This document shows, in pieces, positions 1 through 7,506 of a stretch of 20,169 nucleotides of DNA. The notes beneath the pieces were generated by a model. That model had not been told where the DNA came from and did no database searches. It saw only the letters and a program-made list of their open reading frames with translations. Each line of letters starts with the position of its first letter. Position 1 is the stretch's first letter. The position numbers were made by a program, and so were the translations under genes. This DNA comes from Planctomycetota bacterium. GTDB taxonomy: Bacteria > Planctomycetota > Brocadiia > JAJRTI01. The stretch covers positions 1-20,169 of the forward strand of contig JAJRTI010000559.1 of assembly GCA_024278415.1 (NCBI GenBank). The letters run 5' to 3'.

Positions 1-389
1 CGCTCGTGCTCTTCCAGATCAACGACTCGGACTGGGAGCCGGGATTCCTGCCCGGCGCGCTCACGTTCGTGGAGCCCAACGCGCGCTCGGGCAAGATCGC
101 GAAGCCCGATCACCCGCTCTTCAGCAAGCCCCATGCGATCGCGTCGCTCGCGGGCTTGGAGTGCTACGACACGGTCGCGCACGCGGGCCAGGAGTGGGCC
201 GTGTTGCTGCGCGACGACGGGGGCCGGCCGGCGATCTTGGAGGCTAAGGTGGGCGCGGGGCGGGTGTTGGTGATCGAGCCGAACGTGGACCAGGCCGCGG
301 CGAACCCCACCCACTGTCCCCAGGGCATGGCTCCCAGCGTGCCGAAGCAGTTCATGGAGAACGTGGCCGCGTATTGCGGCGCGAAGTAG
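1..389 (+). CDS. C-terminal end of an unrecognised protein, possibly glutamine-amidotransferase-like (5' truncated)
   Basis: The reading frame is open from the left edge and ends at TAG 387-389, so about 128 residues of a longer protein are visible; the GTG at position 6 is probably not the start. The visible part has a segment with DHPLFSKPH, then a strand-turn-strand ending in KVGAGRVLVIEP. That pattern (a Gly-rich turn followed by a hydrophobic strand) is what one sees near the end of ThuA or class I glutamine-amidotransferase-like domains that many planctomycete-type hydrolases carry. No catalytic residue can be assigned from this fragment, so the fold is a weak inference. It converges on the response regulator gene with only 15 nt between stop codons, and both stops lie in one hairpin (386-408). 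Confidence 0.6.
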   Translation, partial: LVLFQINDSDWEPGFLPGALTFVEPNARSGKIAKPDHPLFSKPHAIASLAGLECYDTVAHAGQEWAVLLRDDGGRPAILEAKVGAGRVLVIEPNVDQAAANPTHCPQGMAPSVPKQFMENVAAYCGAK

Positions 390-408
390 GCCCGCGCTTG
401 GGGCCTAC
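386..408. terminator. Perfect 8-bp hairpin containing both convergent stop codons
   Basis: GTAGGCCC (386-393) pairs perfectly with GGGCCTAC (401-408) around a 7-nt loop. The TAG stop of the left gene (387-389) and the TAG stop of the response regulator (read on the minus strand, 405-407) are both in the stem. The position suggests a bidirectional, intrinsic-like terminator, but there is no T-tract on either side, so the terminator role is inferred. Confidence 0.5.
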
Positions 409-1802
409 GTTGCCCCGCGGAAATCGCGCTTGCTGAGTTCGTACTTCTTCATGCGCTCGTAGAGCGCGCGGCGCGAGATGCCCAGGGCCGCGGCGGTGCC
501 GTTGATCTCGCCGTGGTTTTCTCGCAGCGCGGCCTCGATCACTGTGCGCTCGGTGCGCTCCATCTCTGCCCGCAGCCGTCCCCCGGTGGCCGGCAGGGAC
601 AAGAGCCGCGCGGCTCCGAAGCTCTCATCGTGGGCGAAGGGCCCTGCCTGGCCGTCGTGCGCGGCGATCACCATGCGCTCGACTGCGTTCTTCAACTCCC
701 GCACGTTGCCCGGCCACGTGTGCCGGCGCATGAGTGTGAGCGTTTCCTCAGGGACTTTTGGCACAGGGATGCCGTTGCGTTCGGCTGCGCGCTTGACGAA
801 GTAGGCCGCGAGCAAGGGCACGTCTTCGAGCCGCTCGCGCAGGGGCGGCACGCGGATTCGAAGCACCGCGATGCGATGGAAGAAGTCCTCGCGCATGCGG
901 CCGCTGCGCACTTCGTCCTCCAAGTCGGCCTTTGAGGTCGTGATGATCCGCACGTGCACGTGCCGCGGGTTGTCGCACCCGAGGGGGGTGACCATGCCGT
1001 CTTCCAGCACGCGAAGCAGTTGGATCTGTGCGCGGGTGGAGATGCTCTCGATCTCGTCGAGCAGGAGCGACCCGCCGCACGCGGCCACGAGCTTGCCTTC
1101 GCGTTCGGTCTCCGCGCCGGTGAACGCGCCTTTCGAGTGGCCGAACAATTCGCTGTCGAGCATGGTCTCTGGGAGCGCGCCGGCGTTGACGGGCACGAAG
1201 GGGCCATCGCCGCAAGGGCTCGCGGCATGGATCGCGTGGGCGACCAGTTCCTTGCCGGCGCCGGTCTCGCCTGTGATGAGCACGGGCGTGTAGGCTTTGG
1301 CCACGACTTCGATTTGTGCGTAGAGATCCTGCATGGTGCGGCTGCGGCCAATCATGCCGAACCGGCCGGGTGCGTCGGGCGCTCCGGCTTGGAGTTGCCG
1401 GCGCAGGGTGTCGCTCTCGCGGCGCAGCACCATCTTCTCCACGGCTCGGGCCACGGACGCGAGCAGCACGCCATCCTCGAAGGGCTTCTCGACAAAGTCG
1501 TATGCGCCCGCTTGGAGGCAGCGCACGGCCATGGCCACGTCGCCGTGGCCGGTGATCATGATAACCGGCGGGTCGAGGCCGCGGCGTGCGGCCTCGGCGA
1601 GGAACCCCTCGCCGTCCATGCCGGGCATCTTCACGTCCGACAGCACAGCGTCCGCGTCGGGCAGGCCTGGCCATGCGAGCGCGGCTTCGGCCGAGGAGAA
1701 TGCTTCCACGGTGTAGCCGCGCAGCTTGAGCATCTGGCGGATCGAGAGGCGTGCGGCTTCGTCGTCGTCGATGATGACCAATCGGCCTTTGGGTTCACTC
1801 AT
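405..1802 (-). CDS. Sigma54-dependent response regulator, NtrC/DctD family
   Basis: This 465-residue protein has the full three-domain layout of an NtrC-class activator. Residues 7-125 are a receiver domain with acidic pocket DDD (12-14), phosphoacceptor D56 in SDVKMPG, T84 and K106. Residues 150-375 are an AAA+ domain with Walker A GETGAGKE (178-185), an intact sigma54-contact loop GAFTGA (225-230), Walker B SLLLDE (245-250) and WPGNVREL (363-370). Residues 415-457 are a Fis-type helix-turn-helix (GTAAALGISRRALYERMKKY). It should activate sigma54 promoters after phosphorylation by the adjacent kinase. The start at 1802 puts the ATG directly before the receiver domain and overlaps the kinase stop (1795-1797) by 8 nt, implying translational coupling. 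A longer in-frame ORF reaches 2015, but those extra 71 residues only shadow the kinase gene. The target promoter is not obvious in this window. Confidence 0.95.
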   Translation of the reverse strand: MSEPKGRLVIIDDDEAARLSIRQMLKLRGYTVEAFSSAEAALAWPGLPDADAVLSDVKMPGMDGEGFLAEAARRGLDPPVIMITGHGDVAMAVRCLQAGAYDFVEKPFEDGVLLASVARAVEKMVLRRESDTLRRQLQAGAPDAPGRFGMIGRSRTMQDLYAQIEVVAKAYTPVLITGETGAGKELVAHAIHAASPCGDGPFVPVNAGALPETMLDSELFGHSKGAFTGAETEREGKLVAACGGSLLLDEIESISTRAQIQLLRVLEDGMVTPLGCDNPRHVHVRIITTSKADLEDEVRSGRMREDFFHRIAVLRIRVPPLRERLEDVPLLAAYFVKRAAERNGIPVPKVPEETLTLMRRHTWPGNVRELKNAVERMVIAAHDGQAGPFAHDESFGAARLLSLPATGGRLRAEMERTERTVIEAALRENHGEINGTAAALGISRRALYERMKKYELSKRDFRGAT

Positions 1803-3276
1803 GGACTTCCCGCTTTTCCCATCGGGCCGCGTCGTGGCGCAGGGGCAGCCGCACGCGGAACGTGGCGCCTTTGCCCGGGCGGCCCACGGCCTCGATGACG
1901 CCTTGGTGGTCCTTGATGATGCCCAGCGAAATGGATAGGCCGAGGCCGGTGCCGTGGCCGACTTCCTTGGTGCTGTAGAATGGCGTGAAGAGCTTGGCCG
2001 CATCCTCAGGGGCAAAGCCCTTGCCCGTGTCGCGGACCTCGGCGACTACGGGCAGGTCGTTGGTTGCGTCGAATCGCGTGGTGACCGACAGGCGCCGGTC
2101 CGGCGACTCCTGCATGGCCTGTTTGGCGTTCGCGAGCAGGTTGAGGAAGACCTGCTCCAGGCGGATACGGTCGCCCGTGACCTGGGGGAGGCTGTCGGCG
2201 AGGCTCACGCTCAACTCGATGCTGTCGAGCCGAAGCTGTGGCTGCACGAATTCGACCGTCTCGCTGACGATTGCGTTCAGGTCCACCTCCTCCCACTGGC
2301 GCTCGGTGCGCCGGGTGAGCTGGCGCATCTGGGCAATGATGCGCGACGCGCGGTCGACCTGCTGTGCGACCATGTCGAGGTTTTCCATCACGTCGTGGCG
2401 CGAGCCGGCCTCATGTTCGAGCATGTAGTGTGCGTTCTTGGCGAACGTGCGGATGCCCGTGAGGGGTTGGTTGAGTTCGTGAGCGATGGATGCGGCCATC
2501 TCGCCGAGTTCGGCGAGCCGGGTCGAGTGCACGAGTTGCTCCTCCTGCTCGCGCGCCAACTCCGTCAACTCGCGGCGCTCGGCTTCGGCTTGCTTCTGTT
2601 CGGTGATATCGTGTGCGCTGACGCAGACCGCGGGTTCGCCGTTGTAGTTGACCGCGGACGAAGCGAGGTCGGCCCAGATGATTGCGCCGTCCTTGCGCAC
2701 GAGTCTGCACTCGTAGTGCAGGTCCGCGGCGACTCCCTCCTCGCGCAGTGCGGCGAACCCGTGCACGCGCTCCCGCTCATCGGGGTGGCAGAAGCTCCAC
2801 GGTTCCTGTCCCTCCATCTCGGCCGCGTCGCAGCCGATCATGTCGGCGAAGCGTTTGCTCACGAGCAGGATAGCGTCGTCGCGATAGATCATGAGCCCGG
2901 CGGCAGGGGCCTCGACGATGTCCCGCTCGGTGGGCGAGGTCATGGCCTTTTCCATGGCCGCGGAGCGTTTGCCCAGGGTGCCGATGCAGAAGGCCACGCC
3001 GATCATGAACCCTGCGCGCACGAGGTCGCTGGCCAGCATGTGCGTGTGCGGGCTGGCCAGGTGGGTGACCAAAGTTGCGAGGGCGAGGAGCGCCGCGACA
3101 TAGAGCGCGTGGCGCCCGAACCAGATGCCCGCGAGCACGATGACCACGTAGGCCATGTGGGAGCCGAGCATGCTGAGGGGTTCGTAGAAGCCCAGCCCAG
3201 CACAGATCAGCGCCAACAGCGCGAGGGTCGTGATGCGGAGCGCGGCCGACGCGTTCTTCTTCTCGAGGGCATCCAT
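1795..3276 (-). CDS. Membrane PAS-domain sensor histidine kinase (DctB/FixL-like)
   Basis: The 493-residue protein starts with hydrophobic segments near residues 12-30, 41-72 and 86-101, enough for about four membrane spans, then a PAS domain at about 118-228 ending in the usual DITEQKQAEAE linker. The HisKA domain has the H-box LGEMAASIAHELNQPLTGI with phosphoacceptor H266. The ATPase domain shows the N-box FLNLLANAKQAM (377-388), G1 DTGKGF (416-421) and G2 HGTGLGLS (441-448). The HELNQPL form is typical of DctB/FixL-type kinases that partner DctD-type regulators, which agrees with the gene next door. The ATG at 3276 is chosen because it comes just before the basic end of the first membrane segment; a GTG at 3321 would add 15 residues. 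Neither start has a strong ribosome binding site. The ligand is unknown. Confidence 0.93.
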   Translation of the reverse strand: MDALEKKNASAALRITTLALLALICAGLGFYEPLSMLGSHMAYVVIVLAGIWFGRHALYVAALLALATLVTHLASPHTHMLASDLVRAGFMIGVAFCIGTLGKRSAAMEKAMTSPTERDIVEAPAAGLMIYRDDAILLVSKRFADMIGCDAAEMEGQEPWSFCHPDERERVHGFAALREEGVAADLHYECRLVRKDGAIIWADLASSAVNYNGEPAVCVSAHDITEQKQAEAERRELTELAREQEEQLVHSTRLAELGEMAASIAHELNQPLTGIRTFAKNAHYMLEHEAGSRHDVMENLDMVAQQVDRASRIIAQMRQLTRRTERQWEEVDLNAIVSETVEFVQPQLRLDSIELSVSLADSLPQVTGDRIRLEQVFLNLLANAKQAMQESPDRRLSVTTRFDATNDLPVVAEVRDTGKGFAPEDAAKLFTPFYSTKEVGHGTGLGLSISLGIIKDHQGVIEAVGRPGKGATFRVRLPLRHDAARWEKREVHE

Positions 3277-3359
3277 GCGGGATCCGTGGCCAGACGTGGG
3301 CGGCCACCTCGCGCCGATCACTGGCCCACGGCCCCCATGCGCGGCGCCTTTGGGAGCGG

Positions 3360-4493
3360 CTAGTCTTTTTCCTTCAGCGCCAGCAACTGCCCGTCGTCGC
3401 TGGCCAGGTAAAGCGTGCTGCTGGTGTTGGGGAGGGACCGAGTGAACTTGGCCGGCTCAAGTTCGTAGATACGCTTGCCGGTCTTTGCGTCCACCACGCT
3501 GAGAAGCCCGTCCTGCGTGTGGATGTAGGCGCGCGCCTGGGTCCAGGCCGCCACGTGGCCCACCGTGTCGCTGAGGAGCCATTGCTGCTGGCCCGACTTG
3601 CGGCTGAACGCGTAGAGCCCGCGGGTGCGGCAGGGCACGGCCACCGTGTCGCCGGCGACCTGCGGCAGGTCGAACAACGGCCCGGCCGTCGTGGCGACCC
3701 ACGTGGGTTTGGGTTTCTGGCCGCGGGGCATCGCGGCCGTGTCAAACGCGTATAGGTTGCCGTCGGCCGAGGCTACGAAAACCCAACTGCCGGCGACGAC
3801 AGGCGCCATGAGGTCCGCGCCGACGGCGTAGTCCCAGACGGGGTTGCCGGTCGCGTCGTCTACGCAGTGGACGGAGCCGCCGGAGTCCCTCGAGACGTAG
3901 ACGACGAAGTTGCCGACGCATGCAGGCTTGGCCCATAGCGTGCCAAGGTGCTTGGCCATCTTCACGCCCCAGACATCTTCGCCGGTCTTCACGTCGATCT
4001 TGGCCACGCGGCTCGTGACGAGTGGGATATAGAGGAATCCGTTCCTGTACACAGGCGCGGCCACGGCCGCGTCAGCATGGAGGCGCCGGTGGAACAGTTG
4101 GCGGCCATCGCGCAGATCGAACACGCGCAGGTTGCCCCTCACTTCGTAGCCCACGCGGTCGCCCATGAGTATGGGGGGAAAGGCCAGTTGCCACTGGAGC
4201 GCCTGTTGCCACCGTTGGATGCCCGTCTTCGCGTTCAGACAATGCAGGATGCCCGAAACGGTTTCTACGTACACATTCTGAGCGTCTAGATAGACCTTGC
4301 GAACGGCCCCGCAGTTCAGGTCGCGCTTCCACGCGACGGCCAGCCCGGCTTCCTTGAGCCGCGCGTCGGTGAAGATGGACTTGGCGGCCGGGGCGTCCTC
4401 GGTCTTGGCGTTTTCGCAAGTCTGTTGGCTCTTGCAGCCCAATGGGACAGACGCACACGCCAACAACAGAATGAAGCAGATTCGTCGAGTCAT
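3360..4493 (-). CDS. Secreted PQQ-like eight-bladed beta-propeller protein, probable lipoprotein
   Basis: The 377-residue protein begins MTRRICFILLLACASVPLGC, a signal sequence with a candidate lipid-attachment Cys at 20. The lipobox is imperfect (PLGC, with Pro where Leu is usual), so lipidation is likely rather than certain. From about residue 65 to the end I count eight propeller repeats of the kind hydrophobic strand, GxLxxxD, xxTGxxxW; clear examples are at 80-95 (ILHCLNAKTGIQRW), 164-175 (AKIDVKTGEDVW), 208-220 (VHCVDDATGNPVW) and 331-343. The fold matches PQQ-binding-like or BamB-type propellers, but quinoprotein catalytic residues are not evident, so a structural or ligand-binding role is more likely than dehydrogenase activity. 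The start has a good SD (AGAGGA, about 7 nt upstream). It lies 83 nt upstream of the kinase on the same strand and could be part of the same unit, perhaps as a periplasmic sensor accessory. Confidence 0.88.
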   Translation of the reverse strand: MTRRICFILLLACASVPLGCKSQQTCENAKTEDAPAAKSIFTDARLKEAGLAVAWKRDLNCGAVRKVYLDAQNVYVETVSGILHCLNAKTGIQRWQQALQWQLAFPPILMGDRVGYEVRGNLRVFDLRDGRQLFHRRLHADAAVAAPVYRNGFLYIPLVTSRVAKIDVKTGEDVWGVKMAKHLGTLWAKPACVGNFVVYVSRDSGGSVHCVDDATGNPVWDYAVGADLMAPVVAGSWVFVASADGNLYAFDTAAMPRGQKPKPTWVATTAGPLFDLPQVAGDTVAVPCRTRGLYAFSRKSGQQQWLLSDTVGHVAAWTQARAYIHTQDGLLSVVDAKTGKRIYELEPAKFTRSLPNTSSTLYLASDDGQLLALKEKD

Positions 4494-4535
4494 GGACGTA
4501 TCCTCTGGTGGATGGCGGAACATGCAAGGCCTGGC

Positions 4536-4563
4536 ATTGTAGCCAACAGAGGCCAAATGTCAA
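4536..4563 (-). promoter_or_regulatory. Sigma70-type promoter for the propeller lipoprotein gene
   Basis: Read on the minus strand, TTGACA (4563-4558) is followed after 16 bp by TACAAT (4541-4536). The -35 is a perfect consensus and the -10 matches 5 of 6. Transcription would start near 4529, giving a leader of about 35 nt that contains the SD of the gene starting at 4493. Confidence 0.65.
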
Positions 4564-4724
4564 GGTGGACGGTTGCGGTACTTGGGCGCTGGGAGCGTAC
4601 GCTGCACGGCCTGCGCGAAGCCGAAGAATGCTGGCGTTCTGGCCGAGCTGCACGCCAGCATGGGGCTTGTCCCAGCAGTGGCGATAGCCCCGCGGCCGAT
4701 CCGGATGTGCCTGCGCGGGAGAGA

Positions 4725-4775
4725 CGGCGGACGGCCACGTTCGCCACGGCGGCGGACGCGGCCATCCGCCGCGAG
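4725..4775. repeat. Dispersed inverted repeat, family A copy 1
   Basis: The arms 4725-4744 and 4752-4771 are 20-nt inverted repeats with 3 mismatches and a 7-nt spacer. The right half (4752-4775) matches 7348-7371 in the later intergenic region at 22 of 24 positions, so this is a repeated element and not a one-off hairpin. Confidence 0.7.
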
Positions 4776-4879
4776 CGACTTGAAAGCCGGATTGGGATCC
4801 CCATGCGCTCATCCGAGCAGCTTGCGGCAGCGCATGGATATCATGGCCGCGAATTGGTAGAACGCAACCCTTGCAGAGT

Positions 4880-4906
4880 TGGGAGAGAGCTGGATTCTCT
4901 CTCCTA
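4880..4906 (+). promoter_or_regulatory. Hairpin or operator-like palindrome upstream of the beta-helix gene
   Basis: GGAGAGAG (4882-4889) pairs perfectly with CTCTCTCC (4897-4904) around a 7-nt loop, with two weaker outer pairs. It ends 29 nt before the ATG at 4936 and just before the SD AGGAG (4923-4927). It could be a leader hairpin affecting translation or a binding site for a dimeric regulator. The role is inferred. Confidence 0.4.
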
Positions 4907-4935
4907 CGACGGCAGCGCATCCAGGAGAAAAGACC

Positions 4936-7281
4936 ATGAAGCAGTTGCACATCCTCATCGCCGCGTGCTGGGCCTTGGCGCTGGCCCCGCCAGCCCCAGG
5001 CGCAGAATACTTCGTCGACCAAGGCCACGCGGCCGCGTCTGACGAGAACCCCGGCGCCGCGGACCGGCCCTTCAAGACGATCAATCGCAGCTTCAAGGGC
5101 CTCAAGCCCGGCGACACGGTCTGGGTGAAGAAGGGCGTGTACCGCGAGAACATCATGCTTTCGTCCGCGCCGGGGACGGTGCGCCAGTGGAAGTACGCGG
5201 TCATCCCGTCCGGCAAGAGCTACGCGCAGATGGTCAATTTCTATGCCTGGCCCGGCGACGAGGTGGTGATCAAAGGCAGCGACGTGGTGGCCGGGTGGAC
5301 ACATCACAAAGACGCCATCTGGGTCAAAGAGGGCTGGGCGGCCAACAGCCAGCAGGTGTTCGTGGACGACAAGCCGCTTCAGCAGATCGCCGGCGAGATG
5401 GTGCGCTACCTCTCCATGCGCGGCCGCTGGAAGGGCCGCAAGGGCGATGGGCTCGCCGACATGGATCCCGGCTCGTTTTACTACGACATCAAGGCCAAGA
5501 CACTCTACGTCTGGCTCAAAGACGGCGGCGACCCGAACGCGCACGTGGTCGAGGCGAGCGTGCGGCCGTTCCTCTGGTTCATGCGCGCGCTCGACTACAT
5601 CCGCGTCGTGGGCCTGAAGATGCGGCACTCGAACACGAGCACGGTCGTGAACTGGTCGGCCGCGTGCATCAACGGCCACGACAACATCATGGAGAACGTC
5701 GCGATCGAATGGGCGGACTTCGGCGCGATGAGCGTGAGCGGGTCCAACAACACGCTGGTGAACTGCACGTTCAACCACAGCGGCTGCGTGGGCCTGGGCG
5801 CCCGCGGCTGGGGCCATCGGTTTATCAACTGCGAGACCTCCTACAACAACTACCGCTACTGGAGCGCGGGCTGGCACGCGGGCGGCGTGAAGATCATCCC
5901 CGACTGCCACGACACGGTCATGAGCGGCCACGTGGCGGCTTACAATTACAAGTCTCCAGGCATTTGGTTCGACGGCCGAAACTCAAACGTGACGATCCAG
6001 AACTGCATCTCGCACCACAACGGAGGCGCGGGCATCATGTACGAGATCAGCGAGCGCGCAACGATCAAGAACAACATCTGCTACGAGAATGCACAGCGCG
6101 GCATCTACATCTCCAACTCGTCGTACTGCGCGATCCTGCACAACACCTGCTACAAGAACGGCATGTCCGGCATTGTGCTGATCGGTGTCAAACGCGTGAG
6201 CCAGACGTACGGCCGCGGCAAGGAGAACCGATGGCCCGGCGGCCACAACGTGGTGTGGGGCAACATCCTCATGGACAACTGCCACCCCGACCTCGCGCCC
6301 AAGGGCTGGAGCACGAGGCCGGAACTTATCCTGCCCACGGACGCGGACAGCAACGCGGGCAACGTGTGCGACTACAACCTCTACTACCGAAGCAACGGCC
6401 GGGTGCTGCCGTTCTGGAAAGGCTGGGGACAGACGGTGTGCCGCGATCTCGAACAGTGGCGCAAGAAGACCGGCTACGACCGGCACAGCACCGCCGCGGA
6501 GCCCAAGTTCGCGGACCTCGCCAAGCGCGACTTCCACCCCATCGAAGGCTCGCCCGCGCTCTGGTTAGTGCGGCCCACCCAGAGCGTGCGCTTCGACTTC
6601 GAAGGCCGCGTGCGCCCGCGGGACAAAACGTACGTGACCGCGGGCGCGTACGAAGGGCCAGACGGCCTGTTGAAAGCGTACCTGGCCGGCAAAAAGCCGG
6701 TCGCAGTGGGCAAGTACAAGATCGTGATGCTGCCCCCGAAGTTGCGCCAGCTCATACCGGTCGCGAACCGGGCGTTCGACCCCCTGCGCCACGCGGTCCG
6801 CTACCAGCCCCGCAAGCCTCTCGCCGGCGGCATCCTGGGGCTGGCGTACGGCGGCGTGCCGTACGCGCTCAAGGAGAATCCCGAAGCCCTCATGCTGTCC
6901 AAGGCCCGGCTGGCCGCGGTTGTCCCGGTGGACAAGCAGGTGCGCAAACTGCACATCTTGCTGGCCGCGGTCGGCGTCACCCACCAGCCGCTCGCCACGT
7001 GCACGATCGCGCGCGAGGACGGGCACAAGATTGTGCTCGCCTGGCAGGGCGGCAAGAACATCGGCCCTAGCATTGGAGAGTGGAGCGGCGCGCTCGCCGA
7101 CCTGCCGGGCAAGCCCGGCAAGACGGAGATCGCCTGGAGCGGCCCGCAAGACAAGACCACCGTGCGCCTGTTCCACACGGTGTGGGACAATGAGAACGAG
7201 TGGTACCCAGTGAAGCAGATTGAATGGCGGCTTCAGGACGCCGCCGCGACGCTGTTCGTATTAGCCGTGACCGTGGAGTAG
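4936..7281 (+). CDS. Secreted right-handed parallel beta-helix protein
   Basis: The 781-residue protein has a signal peptide (MKQLHILIAACWALALAPPAPGA, probable cleavage before EYF). Next comes a start resembling DUF1565/pectate-lyase-like beta-helix proteins: YFVDQG, a DRPFKTI segment, and LKPGDTVWVKKGVY. The core of the helix is at about residues 224-417, where short repeats such as NVTIQNCISHHNGGAGI, ATIKNNICYENAQRGIYI and AILHNTCYKNGMSGIVLIG stack in the NosD/Beta_helix style with Asn ladders. Such proteins are usually polysaccharide lyases, epimerases or glycan-binding proteins; I cannot identify catalytic residues. Residues about 600-781 form a separate beta-rich C-terminal domain that I do not recognise. 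The ATG at 4936 is supported by SD AGGAG 8 nt upstream; a TTG at 4879 would place 19 extra residues before the signal peptide and is unlikely. The gene stands alone, divergent from the lipoprotein gene. Confidence 0.87.
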   Translation: MKQLHILIAACWALALAPPAPGAEYFVDQGHAAASDENPGAADRPFKTINRSFKGLKPGDTVWVKKGVYRENIMLSSAPGTVRQWKYAVIPSGKSYAQMVNFYAWPGDEVVIKGSDVVAGWTHHKDAIWVKEGWAANSQQVFVDDKPLQQIAGEMVRYLSMRGRWKGRKGDGLADMDPGSFYYDIKAKTLYVWLKDGGDPNAHVVEASVRPFLWFMRALDYIRVVGLKMRHSNTSTVVNWSAACINGHDNIMENVAIEWADFGAMSVSGSNNTLVNCTFNHSGCVGLGARGWGHRFINCETSYNNYRYWSAGWHAGGVKIIPDCHDTVMSGHVAAYNYKSPGIWFDGRNSNVTIQNCISHHNGGAGIMYEISERATIKNNICYENAQRGIYISNSSYCAILHNTCYKNGMSGIVLIGVKRVSQTYGRGKENRWPGGHNVVWGNILMDNCHPDLAPKGWSTRPELILPTDADSNAGNVCDYNLYYRSNGRVLPFWKGWGQTVCRDLEQWRKKTGYDRHSTAAEPKFADLAKRDFHPIEGSPALWLVRPTQSVRFDFEGRVRPRDKTYVTAGAYEGPDGLLKAYLAGKKPVAVGKYKIVMLPPKLRQLIPVANRAFDPLRHAVRYQPRKPLAGGILGLAYGGVPYALKENPEALMLSKARLAAVVPVDKQVRKLHILLAAVGVTHQPLATCTIAREDGHKIVLAWQGGKNIGPSIGEWSGALADLPGKPGKTEIAWSGPQDKTTVRLFHTVWDNENEWYPVKQIEWRLQDAAATLFVLAVTVE

Positions 7282-7297
7282 GAACAAGGTTTCCGGC

Positions 7298-7372
7298 ACT
7301 CGCGCTGGACGGCCACGTCCGGCGCCGCGTTTCGTTTCTGCGTAGGGGCGGACGTGGCCGTCCGCCGCGAGT
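7298..7372. repeat. Dispersed inverted repeat, family A copy 2
   Basis: The arms 7298-7321 and 7349-7372 are 24-nt inverted repeats with 2 mismatches around a 27-nt spacer. The right arm is itself a hairpin (GGCGGACG with CGTCCGCC) preceded by GTAG at 7342-7345. It shares 22 of 24 positions with 4752-4775. It begins 16 nt after the beta-helix stop codon, so it may also act as a transcript end. Confidence 0.75.
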
Positions 7373-7382
7373 GTGTGCAAAC

Positions 7383-7418
7383 GGCGGTAGCCGCCTTCGC
7401 CAGAATGCGGCCGTTCTG
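7383..7418. repeat. Two small hairpins in the same intergenic region
   Basis: GGCGG/CCGCC (7383-7387 with 7391-7395, 3-nt loop) and CAGAA/TTCTG (7401-7405 with 7414-7418) follow the family A repeat directly. They resemble the other intergenic hairpins here, but each is too short to be convincing alone. Confidence 0.35.
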
Positions 7419-7466
7419 TGAGCGGCTTGTCGGTTGCCCCGCATGCTTCCACCGACGAACCGCGCT

Positions 7467-7475
7467 TGCTATAAT
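7467..7475 (+). promoter_or_regulatory. Extended -10 promoter for the flavin reductase-STAS unit
   Basis: TGCTATAAT contains a perfect TATAAT with the TGn extension. No good -35 is present at 17 bp, which extended -10 promoters can tolerate. Transcription would start near 7482, giving a leader of about 25 nt with a strong SD (GAGGAGG, 7492-7498). Confidence 0.6.
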
Positions 7476-7506
7476 CCGCGCGTCCACCCGTGAGGAGGCG
7501 GTTGCT

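Larger units (their letters stand above)
4494..4935. other. Divergent intergenic region with promoter and several hairpins
   Basis: No convincing gene is seen in these 442 nt. ORFs that cross it are shadows with no family resemblance. It holds the minus-strand promoter at 4536-4563, an 8-bp hairpin GCTGGCGT/ACGCCAGC (4630-4637 with 4652-4659), one copy of a dispersed inverted repeat (4725-4775) and a hairpin just upstream of the beta-helix gene (4880-4906). No clear promoter is seen for the plus-strand gene. Confidence 0.7.

Noticed and set aside
1954..3363. Plus-strand ORF of 469 codons opposite the histidine kinase
   Set aside because: The kinase on the other strand has all its diagnostic boxes; this frame has none and is explained by high GC content.
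4072..5931. Long minus-strand ORF of 619 codons overlapping the lipoprotein and beta-helix genes
   Set aside because: It is a composition shadow: repeated Arg/Ala/His/Pro/Val with no family motif, it crosses an intergenic region, and it overlaps two well-supported genes.
7423..7438. Possible sigma54 promoter (GG, 10-bp spacing, GC) upstream of the flavin reductase gene
   Set aside because: GGC and TTGC are present at the right spacing, but the rest of the consensus fails, and a better extended -10 lies between this site and the gene. Chance matches are expected in GC-rich DNA.
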